DNA of 64,000 bases from Paraburkholderia fynbosensis (GTDB lineage: Bacteria > Pseudomonadota > Gammaproteobacteria > Burkholderiales > Burkholderiaceae): contig NZ_CADIKI010000002.1 in assembly GCF_902859935.1 (NCBI RefSeq), forward strand, positions 434,001 through 498,000. Reading direction: 5' to 3'. Numbering within the stretch: position 1 is the stretch's first letter; every line of letters starts with the position of its first letter. This document shows positions 43,742 through 53,521 of this stretch, in pieces. The translations under genes were made by a program, and so were the position numbers. A model generated the notes under the pieces. The model searched no databases. It was not told where the DNA came from and saw nothing but the letters and a program-made list of their open reading frames with translations.

Positions 43742-43862
43742 ACACAGAAACGAGATTATAGCCAAACGTTTTGGAAAATGGAAGCGTGTAACCGCGATTT
43801 GTCTCGTGGGCCTGATCGTGTACCCTTGATAGGCAGTCGATTGCTGCAGTTAACGGACCATC

Positions 43863-44432
43863 ATGAACAAGGCCTTTGTCAAAGAGTCGAGTGAAGAGAA
43901 TGACGACGACCTCGACGTCGCCCAGCCGGAAGTCCCCGCGGGTACCAAAAACTACATCACGCCTGGCGGTTACCGGCGCATGCGCGATGAACTGCTGAAT
44001 CTGATCGATGTCGAGCGGCCGGAAGTGGTCAGACTCGTGTCGTGGGCGGCGTCGAACGGCGATCGCTCGGAGAATGGCGACTACATCTACGGCAAGCGCC
44101 GCTTGCGCGAGATCGACCGGCGAATCCGTTTTCTGACCAAGCGTCTGGACCTCGCTGAAGTCGTGGATAGCAGCAAACAGGAGAACGTCGATCAGGTTTT
44201 CTTCGGCGCGACCGTCGACTATGCGACGGAAGACGGCGCCGCGCATGCCGTGACAATTGTCGGGATCGACGAGGTTGATCTGGATATCGGGCACGTGAGC
44301 TGGATTTCGCCGATTGCCCGTGCGCTGCTCAAGGCAAAGATCGGCGATACGGTCACGTTGTTCACGCCGGCCGGTCCGCAGCCGATCGATATTCTCGACG
44401 TCAAGTACCCGCCGCCGGATCCGGGCGGATAA
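43863..44432 (+). CDS. greB: Transcription elongation factor GreB
   Basis: 189 residues. GreB rescues backtracked RNA polymerase by stimulating transcript cleavage. After an acidic ~28-residue extension, the coiled-coil begins YITPGGYRRMRDELLNLI. ASNGDRSENGDYIYGKRRLREIDRRI carries the tip acidic residues (D, E) and basic patch. The C-terminal FKBP-like domain includes VFFGATVDYATEDG and WISPIARALLKAKIGDTV. The long first helix and YGKRRLREID favour GreB over GreA. Confidence 0.94.
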   Translation: MNKAFVKESSEENDDDLDVAQPEVPAGTKNYITPGGYRRMRDELLNLIDVERPEVVRLVSWAASNGDRSENGDYIYGKRRLREIDRRIRFLTKRLDLAEVVDSSKQENVDQVFFGATVDYATEDGAAHAVTIVGIDEVDLDIGHVSWISPIARALLKAKIGDTVTLFTPAGPQPIDILDVKYPPPDPGG

Positions 44433-44511
44433 GCGCGCCCACGGCGTGCTTGATATCGATGAGGGCGGGGAGCGGATCAGACGGTCTCGTTGAAATCCTC
44501 CGCGCTGCTGC

Positions 44512-44781
44512 TCAACGTGGGGCAGCAGGGAGCGTTTCTCTGCTATGGGCAAGCAGTGCAGGCACCCGATCGACCACGCCGCTACGCTTCCAGTTCAGAT
44601 ACCTCGCGTAGCAGGTTTGTTGCGGCGGCTTGTGTGCGGGAAGGCACATGCAGCGCTCGCCGGTACACTCGATCCATAGAATGGCTTCGGGCACACGGCG
44701 CGCGACTCGGCGGCCGGGTGTCCGATGGCCTTTTGCATGGCTGCCGGCGGAACAGCTATTGAATGTGCCCCCGCCCGGCAC
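44512..44781 (-). pseudogene. Degenerate IS transposase fragment
   Basis: The minus-strand frame reads VPEAILWIECTGERCMCLP, then PPQQTCYARYLNWKRSGVVDR. This is the layout of the N-terminal DUF4096 part of IS5-type transposases: a W-x-x-TG motif, LP, then P-P-x-Q-T-x-Y and a basic W-KRSG-V segment. Nothing before or after matches the DDE catalytic domain, and the upstream part is low in coding signal. About 60 residues of similarity are seen; terminal inverted repeats were not found. Confidence 0.5.
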
Positions 44782-44842
44782 TCGCCAGTCGCTCTATCTC
44801 GTCTGTTCCTCAAAAGCATCGTAGGGCGCATGTAGACGGGGC

Positions 44843-44870
44843 GAAAAAAAGGCGCCGCGAACGGCGCCTT
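44843..44870 (-). terminator. Intrinsic terminator of the porin gene
   Basis: On the minus strand AGGCGCC-GTTCGC-GGCGCCT is followed by seven T, about 35 bases past the porin stop. Confidence 0.9.
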
Positions 44871-44902
44871 CGATACTGCGAGTACTCCGCAGCTCTTGAA
44901 GC

Positions 44903-46051
44903 TTAGAAGCGATGACGCAGACCTGCGGTCACAGCGATTTGCTTGTTGTTGCTCGACGCTGCGCCCAGACCATTGATGCTGGCGTCGACGATGGCGCCCT
45001 CGTTGGTTTGCTGATACACGCCTTGCAGGTACACGTCGGTACGCTTGGACAACGAGTATGCGGTTTGCAGGTTGAACTGATTCCAGTGCATATGCGAGCT
45101 GGACAGGTTCGCGCGAGTGTACGTATATGCACCGGCGATGCTCAGAGCCGGCGTCAGAGCATAACGGGCATTGGCTTCGAAGTTCTGGAAATGAGCGCTG
45201 TTGGTCGGGAAGCCAACGCCACCCGCCACGCCCGACGAGCCCTGGCTGATGCCGGCGAGGCCCGACAGGTTCGTTTGCGAATACACGAGGCCGACCGTTG
45301 CCGGGCCGAACGCGTAGTTAGCGCCTGCGCCCCACGTTTGCTGACGTTCAGCGATGAACGTGTTGTCGCCCGAAACCGCACCACCCGAGTTGAACGCAGC
45401 GGCTGCAGTGTTCGCGCCGTTGCTGTTCAGTTGCATGTAAGCAGCAGCGACGTTCAGGCCACCCCAGTTGTACGACGCGCCTGCGCTGTACGCACGGTTG
45501 TTCGCGAAGCCGGCAGCCTGGTTCGAGAAGCCGTACAACGCGCCGAACTTGAAGCCGCCGTAGTTCGCGCTCTGGTACTTGACCGAGTTATTGATACGGA
45601 ACGAGTTGTTCAGGTTGTCGTTGTCGAACGGGTGCGCGAACTGCGTACCGCCATATTGCGTGCCCGTCAGCGCCAGCGGGCCGACGTAATCGACCATGCT
45701 GTCATACTGACGACCGAGGGTCACGGCGCCGAATTGGTCGCTTGCCAGACCGACGAACGCCTGACGGCCGAACAGACGGCTGTTCTGCTTGAGCGTGCCA
45801 TCATTGATGCCGAAGCCGTTTTCCAACGTGAAGATGGCCTTCAGACCGCCGCCCAGATCCTCAGCGCCACGCAAGCCGAAACGGCTGCCGTTCACCGAGC
45901 CGCTCGTCATCTGCCAGTTGCTGTGGTCGTGCTGGTTGTTCGTATAGGTGATGCCGGCGTCGATCAAGCCGTACAACGTCACGCTGCTTTGCGCATGCGC
46001 GGCGGTTGCAAAAACGCCCGTGAGGGCCGCGACCATGAGTGTCTTCTTCAT
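44903..46051 (-). CDS. Outer-membrane porin, Gram-negative family 4
   Basis: 382 residues from ATG 46051. Signal peptide MKKTLMVAALTGVFATAAHA with cleavage before QSSVTLYGLIDAGITY, the standard start of beta-proteobacterial OmpC-like trimeric porins. The barrel strands include FGLRGAEDLGGGLKAIFTLE, LFGRQAFVGLASDQFGAVTLGRQYDS and the C-terminal VTAGLRHRF ending in Phe, the BAM signal. It allows passive diffusion of small solutes. The frame continues upstream to 46159, but the signal peptide fixes the start. It is probably monocistronic and heavily regulated. Confidence 0.95.
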   Translation of the reverse strand: MKKTLMVAALTGVFATAAHAQSSVTLYGLIDAGITYTNNQHDHSNWQMTSGSVNGSRFGLRGAEDLGGGLKAIFTLENGFGINDGTLKQNSRLFGRQAFVGLASDQFGAVTLGRQYDSMVDYVGPLALTGTQYGGTQFAHPFDNDNLNNSFRINNSVKYQSANYGGFKFGALYGFSNQAAGFANNRAYSAGASYNWGGLNVAAAYMQLNSNGANTAAAAFNSGGAVSGDNTFIAERQQTWGAGANYAFGPATVGLVYSQTNLSGLAGISQGSSGVAGGVGFPTNSAHFQNFEANARYALTPALSIAGAYTYTRANLSSSHMHWNQFNLQTAYSLSKRTDVYLQGVYQQTNEGAIVDASINGLGAASSNNKQIAVTAGLRHRF

Positions 46052-46469
46052 TGTGTAACTCCGAGAGCGAGAGATGTACTTTGAACCCTGGCTTGGGAGA
46101 CCTTCACACGAGCGCATGTGCTGCGAGAGGCAGATTCGTGTGAAAAGCGCGTTGACCAATTCGCGCTGGTTTCCGGTTAGGCAGAGTTTAGAGAGACACT
46201 TCGCAAAGTGGGCGTTCCGATTTTCGCAATAAAGTATTACTCGATCTGAAACGATGTGCGAATGCTGCTTGAGCCTTATGGATAAAGGCTTGCAGCGTTA
46301 TTGCGGGAGCGGGGTGACGGATTCGCGTTCGATTGCGTTGCTCATTTGCGACACTAAACGATGCAAAAAAACAACGCACCAATATCAAAAACAGGATTGT
46401 TGTTGTCTATGCAATAGCAGATTGCTAATTGTGTGAATAATGGAAATGAGTTGTGCGTCTATACTGGAA

Positions 46470-46555
46470 GTTCTGCTTCTCGAAGCAGACTTTTTCGTTG
46501 ACGAAAAAGATCTCCAAACCTTTGTCGGCGCGACTCCCCAGTCGCGCTTTTTTTT
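46470..46555 (+). ncRNA. Candidate small RNA downstream of a -10 box
   Basis: A TATACT -10-like box (46460-46465) is followed by an 85-base segment with three successive hairpins. These are TCTGCTTC/GAAGCAGA, CTTTTTCG-TTGA-CGAAAAAG, and a terminator GCGCGACT-CCCC-AGTCGCGC followed by eight T (46528-46555). There is no coding frame and no other plus-strand gene for this terminator to serve. The -35 box is weak. It sits between the divergent porin gene and a convergent small gene. Confidence 0.5.
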
Positions 46556-46587
46556 CGTCTGCGCGCTTCGAATTCGCAGCGCATCAC

Positions 46588-46830
46588 TCAGTGTGCGTGC
46601 GCTGCGCCCTCAAGGTCGCTCCAGTCGGTTGTCGGCGGGGCGCTCCAGTCTTCCATCACGTACCGGCGGGCGTCCATCGGGGACGACAGCAGGTTCTGCC
46701 AATGATCCCCGTGCCACATGGGATCGAATTCGAACGGCGCCTCGCTGACCGGGTCGGGATGATCCGAAACGCTCTTTGCGTGCAAGGGGGCGAGCCAGAC
46801 AAAGAGGCGGCGGAGGTGATTGAGCAGCAT
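46588..46830 (-). CDS. Small hypothetical protein, 80 aa
   Basis: Start at ATG 46830 (MLLNHLRRLFVWLAP) with AGGAG seven bases upstream. The N-terminal ~15 residues are hydrophobic-basic, perhaps a short membrane contact. The rest is acidic and aromatic: EAPFEFDPMWHGDHWQNLL, then ARRYVMEDWSAPP. I do not recognise the family. It converges with the candidate small RNA and has its own good ribosome-binding site. The 440 bases upstream, to the cold-shock gene, are AT-rich and without another gene. Confidence 0.55.
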   Translation of the reverse strand: MLLNHLRRLFVWLAPLHAKSVSDHPDPVSEAPFEFDPMWHGDHWQNLLSSPMDARRYVMEDWSAPPTTDWSDLEGAAHAH

Positions 46831-47108
46831 GGCAATCTCCTGATACACGTTCACTTACAACCACTAGATTCGATCTTCCCGCCGTGAATGTGGCGCAGCA
46901 AGTCGGACAAACACTTACTAAATACAGCTTTTGTTACATTTTATTTTCCATAAAGCAGAAAAATTTCCCGTCGTCGGAGGCGCATTTGAAATGTTCGGAC
47001 AATATTGCCTTGATGGTTTACTCAGTAGTTAATGAATATGCGTTCGGGATTTAATAGTGAAATCCGGTCGTTATCTCGGCATGTGCTAACTGCATATGAA
47101 AAATTTAC

Positions 47109-47138
47109 TTGACGACGATTATTCGTTCCCCGTATAAC
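47109..47138 (+). promoter_or_regulatory. Promoter of the cold-shock gene with long leader
   Basis: TTGACG (47109-47114) and TATAAC (47133-47138) are 18 bases apart. Transcription from here would give a 5' untranslated leader of about 125 bases, as in cspA-type genes where the leader acts as a thermosensitive structure. Confidence 0.55.
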
Positions 47139-47271
47139 GGCAAGTCTGAATTTCAGCTGTCAGCTCCGGTCTTGGCAGGCTGCCTGATATCAGGGTGGCC
47201 GGCGAAGCGACGGTGTTATTCGGACATAAGGGCAATGCCCGATTTTTGTACATCATCGAGGGAAACTGAAA

Positions 47272-47475
47272 ATGGAAACTGGTATCGTCAAATGGTTCAA
47301 CGATGCTAAGGGTTTTGGCTTCATTACGTCGGATTCGGGTGGAGAAGATCTGTTCGCACATTTTTCCGAAATTCGCGCTGAAGGCTTCAAGTCGCTGAAG
47401 GAAAACCAGCGGGTTTCCTTCGAAGTCAAAGCCGGCCCGAAAGGCAAGCAGGCAGCGAACATCCAGCCTCTGTGA
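47272..47475 (+). CDS. Cold-shock domain protein (CspA family)
   Basis: 67 residues. It binds single-stranded RNA and DNA and acts as an RNA chaperone. RNP1 is in KGFGFITSD and RNP2 in DLFAHFSEI. The start is [14 protein letters not shown] and the end is [10 protein letters not shown]. Monocistronic, with an upstream promoter and a downstream terminator. Whether it is cold-induced or constitutive cannot be read from the coding sequence. Confidence 0.96.
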   Translation: METGIVKWFNDAKGFGFITSDSGGEDLFAHFSEIRAEGFKSLKENQRVSFEVKAGPKGKQAANIQPL

Positions 47476-47506
47476 GCCGTGCGGGCGCGCCGCCGATTGC
47501 CAGAGA

Positions 47507-47534
47507 GCCCTCGCCCCGTGCGAGGGTTTTTTTA
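47507..47534 (+). terminator. Intrinsic terminator of the cold-shock gene
   Basis: CCCTCGC-CCCGT-GCGAGGG followed by seven T. Confidence 0.9.
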
Positions 47535-47814
47535 TGGCTTGTACAATTTTTCCAGTCAGATCCGTGAGAGTTTTTTGATTAAAGCCGCGTGGCTTGAATG
47601 GCGAAGCGTTGATTTTTGGGCGTGGTAGTTATTGTTTTGGATCAAATCGAATAGTGTTCCCCGGTTCGCCGGCCGTGAACGGCATCGGGCGGTTTACGCT
47701 AAAAAGGGCGTTCTCTCGGGCGATCGCATCGCGTCGATGCGATGCGATTTGGGTGCGGGCGGGTCAACTAAGGCATACTTGCCGCAAAGCCACGCGTCTA
47801 AAGTATCTCTTTCC

Positions 47815-48966
47815 ATGTCCGAACAGTTTTTGCCGGAACCGGCCCTTGATGTACCCATTGTCTTCGTCGACCTCGAAACCACTGGCGGCTCGACCAGTGA
47901 GCATCGCATTACCGAGGTCGGCGTCGTCGAAGTAGGCCCGGCCGGCGTGTCGCGCTGGAGCACTCTGGTCGACCCGCAACAGTCGATTCCGTCATTCATC
48001 CAGCAGCTCACCGGCATAACGAATGCGATGGTGCGCGGCGCGCCGACCTTCGACGAAATCGCACCGGCGCTGTTCGAACGCCTGAGCGGCAAGCTCTTCG
48101 TCGCGCATAACGCCAGTTTCGACCGCGGTTTTCTGCGAGGCGAGTTTCGACGGACCGGGCTCGCGTTTGATCCCGATGTGTTGTGCACCGTGCGTCTGTC
48201 GCGCGCATTGTTTCCGACGGAAAAGCGTCATGGTCTGGACGCGCTGGTCGAGCGTCATGGGCTGGTGCCTTCAGACCGCCACCGTGCGCTCGCCGACGCC
48301 GATCTGATCTGGCAGTTCTGGCAACGTCTGCACGGCCTCGTGCCGCTGGACGTGCTGCGCGCGCAGATCGAGCGCACCACGCGCCGCTACCGGCTTGCCG
48401 GTGACATCACGGAAGATCTGCTCGACACCGCGCCCGCCGGTTGCGGCGTCTACGCTTTTTATGGCGAAGGAGACTCCCCGCTGTACGTCGGGCGAAGCGT
48501 GCGCGTACGTCAGCGGTTGCGCTCGCATCTGACAGGTGAGCGGCGTTCGTCGAAGGATATTCGGCTGGCGCAGCAGGTACGGCGTGTCGAGTGGCGTGCG
48601 ACCGGTGGGGAGCTGGGGGCGATGCTCGCGGAGGCGCAATGGATTGCGACGCTGCGTCCTGGCCATAACCGGCTTCCGCGCGTGACAAAAAGCGACCCGG
48701 CGGATGCGCCCTGGCCATTTCAGGGGCCGGTCGTTTTTGAGGAGCGCGAGGAAGCGTCGCAGGCGCGGGCTTTCCATGTCGTCGACCGCTGGCGCTACGT
48801 CGGGCATGCGCCGTCGCTCGCGCAGGCGGCCGAGTTGTATGCGTCGAGCGTTGCTGGGTCATTCGAGCTGTCGACGTATCGCATCCTGCAGAGCCATCTT
48901 GCACGTGGGCTACGCGTGGTGCCACTGAGCGTTTCGAGCGACGCACCGGCTTCGAGCCTCGCTTGA
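47815..48966 (+). CDS. DnaQ-type exonuclease fused to GIY-YIG nuclease
   Basis: 383 residues from ATG 47815; the open frame starts earlier but the DnaQ domain begins right after this Met. Residues ~10-180 form a DEDDh 3'-5' exonuclease: IVFVDLETTGGST, FVAHNASFDRGFLRGEF, and HRALADADLIWQFW (His and final Asp). Residues ~215-300 form a UvrC/Cho-like GIY-YIG domain: CGVYAFYGEGDSPLYVGRSVRVRQRLRSHL in sequence. The C-terminal ~85 residues have no clear domain. This fusion is known in beta-proteobacteria and is thought to act in DNA repair, perhaps as an alternative incision nuclease. Monocistronic. Confidence 0.9.
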   Translation: MSEQFLPEPALDVPIVFVDLETTGGSTSEHRITEVGVVEVGPAGVSRWSTLVDPQQSIPSFIQQLTGITNAMVRGAPTFDEIAPALFERLSGKLFVAHNASFDRGFLRGEFRRTGLAFDPDVLCTVRLSRALFPTEKRHGLDALVERHGLVPSDRHRALADADLIWQFWQRLHGLVPLDVLRAQIERTTRRYRLAGDITEDLLDTAPAGCGVYAFYGEGDSPLYVGRSVRVRQRLRSHLTGERRSSKDIRLAQQVRRVEWRATGGELGAMLAEAQWIATLRPGHNRLPRVTKSDPADAPWPFQGPVVFEEREEASQARAFHVVDRWRYVGHAPSLAQAAELYASSVAGSFELSTYRILQSHLARGLRVVPLSVSSDAPASSLA

Positions 48967-49079
48967 CGCGCGGCCTCACCGCTCAAAGCAAAGCAGGTTC
49001 AGTCAATCAGGTGAGCGCAGTTCGGCCGTGCGCGGCAGGCCGAGCGCCTTGGGCCACGTGCTTCGTCCCCCGGTCACGA

Positions 49080-49676
49080 TCAGCCAGTCGCGCCCACGCC
49101 GCCCGTTTCGCACACGTGACCTAGCGCGCGCGTCAATGCGCTCGCGTGAGCAGAGTCGTAGCGGGTCAGCGATTTCCAGTTGGCAAGCGATTGCGCGACG
49201 CGCGACGGGCAGTCGTCCGCCGTGCGCAGCGGCTGCACACGCGCAAGACTGGTTACGAGCGATTGCGTCAGCCGGTCCAACTGCGGCCTCGTGCTGGTCG
49301 CGAGGTCGGGCGCGGGCCCTTGCGGCGGTTGCGTGCTGCGCCAGGTCGCAAACAGCGCGTTCTGCACGTCCTTGCTTGCGTCGATCTGATCCTGGAAGAA
49401 CGCACGGGCGAACGCCGGGTCGACGTTCGCCGCCGTGGCGCGCTTTTCGACATCGGCAAGCAGTGCGTTCTCGCGCGGCGTATCGGTAATCGCCTGATGG
49501 TTGGCCCACTTCCAGCGCGCGACCGGTTCCGCGAGCGCGAGGCGCTGCGAAGCCAACGCAATCAGATTCGTGAGCGCCGTGTCGTCGCCGTCGGCGACGG
49601 CGGGGGACGGGGCGAGGGCGACGCAAGCGGCCAACGCGAGTGCGCAGGATGCGCCAAATCGATACGAGCGATTCAT
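49080..49676 (-). CDS. Secreted chorismate mutase (AroQ gamma type)
   Basis: 198 residues. The signal peptide RYGASC-like SYRFGASCALALAACVALAP ends around AVADG, so the enzyme is periplasmic or secreted. The mature all-helical domain has LIALASQRLALAEPVARWKW (first-helix Arg/Lys), ADVEKRATAANVDPAFARAFFQDQIDASK carrying the conserved second Arg/Gln pattern, and a C-terminal DDCPSRVAQSLANWKSL. It matches the *AroQ secreted class, which converts chorismate to prephenate outside the cytosol, for unknown reasons, in several pathogens and symbionts. Confidence 0.85.
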   Translation of the reverse strand: MNRSYRFGASCALALAACVALAPSPAVADGDDTALTNLIALASQRLALAEPVARWKWANHQAITDTPRENALLADVEKRATAANVDPAFARAFFQDQIDASKDVQNALFATWRSTQPPQGPAPDLATSTRPQLDRLTQSLVTSLARVQPLRTADDCPSRVAQSLANWKSLTRYDSAHASALTRALGHVCETGGVGATG

Positions 49677-49958
49677 GGGAAATGGACTTGGCCGAATGGC
49701 CGCTGAAGAAAACCAGAAGAATAAATGATGCGGCGGTCGCGGAGCGTTTAGTCCGACCGACAGTCAGTGTCCGGTTGTCAGACGCATGAACCGGAAGCGC
49801 GCGCGATGAGACGCCGCGGTCCGAAAAGTCGGACGGCGCGCGCTTCAGCCGAGCCGAACTAGCGTCGCGCGCCGCACGCAAGACGCTTAGTGGGACGCGC
49901 GCTCACACCGCGCGTCCGCTACGCGCGGAATTCGATGCTGCATCGCGCCACTGTCCAA

Positions 49959-50108
49959 TTACTTGGAGTCGCACGACCTACGTTGTTCGTCGAAAAATGC
50001 GCGCACGTGCTCAGGCAATTCGGCACCCAGAAACTCGACGCCAGCGGGTTCCGGATCCGGGCAAAAGACTTTATCCGGGGTCGGAATCTTCGTTGGTTTG
50101 GCATCCAT
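49959..50108 (-). CDS. Small hypothetical protein, 49 aa
   Basis: Start at ATG 50108 with GGAGAAAG just upstream, stop TAA at 49959. The product begins MDAKPTKIPTPDKVF and continues EFLGAELPEHVRAFFDEQRR. It is hydrophilic with two cysteines. I do not recognise it. A good ribosome-binding site and sensible composition support it. The flanking DNA (49,677-49,958 and 50,109-50,981) shows nothing else convincing except a weak AACCTT/AAGGTT hairpin near 50,545. Confidence 0.45.
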   Translation of the reverse strand: MDAKPTKIPTPDKVFCPDPEPAGVEFLGAELPEHVRAFFDEQRRSCDSK

Positions 50109-50981
50109 GATCTTTCTCCTTTACCAACCGATTATCTGCCTCGGTCGCTGTTTTGCACCAGTGTGAGATGCTGGTCGGATGTTCTCTGTTGCTTTAACGG
50201 CACAAGCCAACACTTCAACAGAGTGTTTGAATAGAATTTATCGTCTGCCTATTGTCGTGCGATTCTTCCGCGCGAATCAAAATCAGTCCGGCCTGCTGCG
50301 TCGTGTCCTTCCCCGCCTTGTCCCAGCGGCTTCGCGCCCGAAGGCCCCTTTGGCGCCCGCGCGATACACACTGCCGATGACTTTCGTGTGACCAAATCGG
50401 CGTATTTCGTGCGGTGCAGCATCGGCAGGATTTTCTCGATAAGTGACTGAACGTTCGTTAATTACCGATGCACCTAGTCTCGATCGTCGTCGTCTCCCTA
50501 CTGTTTCGTAAACGATTGATTTACGGTTTCGTTGACGAAATTAACCTTTATTAAGGTTTTTCTTCGAAGACTCGCGAATTCACAATCGGCATCAGTTCGA
50601 ACTCAAGTCTTGAACGACTTGGCGTGGCGAGCGAAACAGCTGATCGCCCGCCGAACCGAGTCGCGCATTGCGGGGCAAAGGGGCGGCCACGCCTGTCCTG
50701 GAAGAGGGTGTGCCTTCGCGTCGGCAGTGCGCGTTGGCGTGCATTCATGTTCCGACTCAGGTCGGCGAGATTAGAAGCGCGACCGCGAATGACCCCCCGC
50801 GTTTCTGCACGCGATGCCACGCTCGGCTTTCGCGCCAAAACATCCTCACCGGATGAGATGCCGCTCAACGCAGCCGCCGCCTATGCTTGAAGGAGCTATC
50901 TCCCACACGACGTGCGGTGGCTAACGGACGCGGCTATCCCCGACGCGGACGATGTCAGTCTTCGCTCTTTGGAGAAGTTCC

Positions 50982-51182
50982 ATGGAAAACGCTGTCTACT
51001 GGAAAGGACGTCAAGTCGGAATCGAATGTGCCGGCAGAATCTTGTGGTTTGCGTCGGCGCCGCAGGCAGCGGTCGCCGCGTACGGCAAGGCACGAGAAGA
51101 GCCGGCGGTGGCGGAGGATTCCATCGTGGCCCGCAACCTCGTCATGACGCAGTCATATGACCGCTCGCATTTTCGAGGATGA
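50982..51182 (+). CDS. Small hypothetical protein, 66 aa
   Basis: Start at ATG 50982 (MENAVYWKGRQVGIECAG) with GGAG seven bases upstream. The product is a small, mixed alpha/beta protein (AGRILWFASAPQAAVAAYGK) with a charged tail. No family recognised. It is followed by about 500 bases (51,183-51,683) without a convincing gene up to tRNA-Thr, apart from the terminator hairpin. Confidence 0.45.
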   Translation: MENAVYWKGRQVGIECAGRILWFASAPQAAVAAYGKAREEPAVAEDSIVARNLVMTQSYDRSHFRG

Positions 51183-51634
51183 TCAGCGCGGCCGCTTTCA
51201 TCGAACTGGCTCCGAAGGGAGTCAATGAAACCCGACTTGCTCCTGGCGCGAGCGAATTGAACATTGGCCGTTCGCGTCGCGGAATTCTCTTATTGCGCGA
51301 CGGAGCGCTTGACGCATTAACGTCGTCGTATGAGCTTTACCGCTTCAACCGGAAAGCAGGTTCACAAGGGCTCGAGCCAGCGAGTTCTGAATGACGGCTG
51401 CGCGACAACTCCGTTCAAATGAACTTACGGGACGCGGACGACTCCTCGCCGGCACGTGCAGTCGACCTGCGTCAGGTTGATCAGCGCGAATGTTTCGCCC
51501 ATCTCTTCCTGTTTCCGCTTTGCACGAAAGCGCGGTGACATTGTTCGGCGCTGAGCCGATATTTTGAGATGCGTGGATCGACGTAGTGAGCGATGCGGAT
51601 CGCACGCGCGTCTGTCTCGTCGATGGACACCCAG

Positions 51635-51671
51635 AAAGCAAAAAGCCCAGTCGCAAGGACTGGGCTTTTTG
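51635..51671. terminator. Bidirectional terminator next to tRNA-Thr
   Basis: AGCAAAAAGCCCAGTC and GACTGGGCTTTTTGCT form a long palindrome with an A run on one side and a T run on the other. It closes the tRNA-Thr transcript on the minus strand. Confidence 0.9.
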
Positions 51672-51683
51672 CTTGAATCTTGA

Positions 51684-51759
51684 TGGTGCCGGAAAGAGGA
51701 ATCGAACCCCCGACCTTCGCATTACGAATGCGCTGCTCTACCGTCTGAGCTATTCCGGC
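51684..51759 (-). tRNA. tRNA-Thr(CGT)
   Basis: 76 bases on the minus strand. GCCGGAA acceptor with TTTCCGGC end, D-loop CAGACGGTAGAG, anticodon loop TTCGTAA with anticodon CGT, T-arm GGGGGTTCGATTCC, and encoded CCA. Confidence 0.97.
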
Positions 51760-51814
51760 ATCAGGAGAAACGAGATTATAGGGACTTCTTCAGCAGCTTG
51801 GCAAGTCCCCTAAC

Positions 51815-52831
<1,017 letters not shown>

Positions 52832-52952
52832 TGCTGTGCTCCGGGAAGGCTAGAGGAATATCCCGATTTTACCCGCTCGGTGTGTCTGCTCTGTGCTTTT
52901 AAGCGCGAAGAGCGTGCGTTGATGCGGCCGGCGCTGTGCGGCGCGGGCGTCA

Positions 52953-53322
52953 TCAGGCTTTGCGGCGTGCTTTGCCGGCGGCGTGGCTGCCCCGCACGCT
53001 GACCGCGAGCGCTGCTGCGCGGGCATGCTCGGCCGACACTCTCGGCATTTTCGGGCGATCCGCCCGGGGCATCGGTTCGATCTCCCGTTCGATCTGCTCG
53101 CCGGCCGCCGCGGTGGCGACGCGCAGGTCGTAGGCGATCTGCAGGTTGAGCCAGAATTGCGCGCTCGGTTACTGGGCGGCGCGCGCAGACTCATGATGGA
53201 GTCGGCGCATCGATCATCCGCAGCCTGTGGCGTGCGAGCGTCTGGATGTGACGCGGCAATGAGTGCACGAACTCGCCTTGAAAGGTTCTCGCAGTAGTTT
53301 TGTCGCCGAATGTCGTGATCAT
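52953..53322 (-). pseudogene. Collapsed higBA toxin-antitoxin locus
   Basis: From ATG 53322 the minus strand reads a HigB/RelE-like N-terminus (MITTFGDKTTARTFQGEF, then SLPRHIQTLARHRLRMIDAP) that ends at a frameshift and stop (53191). The next frame shows SLRAPPSNRA, matching the following DDLRVPP-NR part of HigB. Immediately after, a third frame (52953-53168) reads AQFWLNLQIAYDLRVATA, the typical C-terminal part of the HigA antitoxin. So the HigB C-terminus and the HigA helix-turn-helix have been deleted between. Neither protein can be functional. HigB-before-HigA order is conserved. Confidence 0.75.
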
Positions 53323-53461
53323 AGAGATCACATAACGCATGGCGTTAAACGCAAGCCGTTAAGTGAATGCGTTTGCTTTCGCCCCGCCGGCGTCAGACGA
53401 ACAGTCGTCCAGATGGCTAACGCCTACTTCGCCAAGTACGGACGCCGGCGCCTAACTCAGG

Positions 53462-53495
53462 ACAAAAAAAGCCGGCAACGCGTGCCGGCTTGTCG
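53462..53495 (-). terminator. Intrinsic terminator of pepN
   Basis: On the minus strand, AAGCCGGCACG-CGTTGCCGGCTT is followed by TTTTTT, about 27 bases past the pepN stop. Confidence 0.9.
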
Positions 53496-53521
53496 AAGCG
53501 AGTGCCGCTGTCAGGCGGCGA

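Noticed and set aside
50532..50868. Open frames on both strands in the gene-poor region
   Set aside because: Mutually antisense, no ribosome-binding sites, no recognisable protein features.
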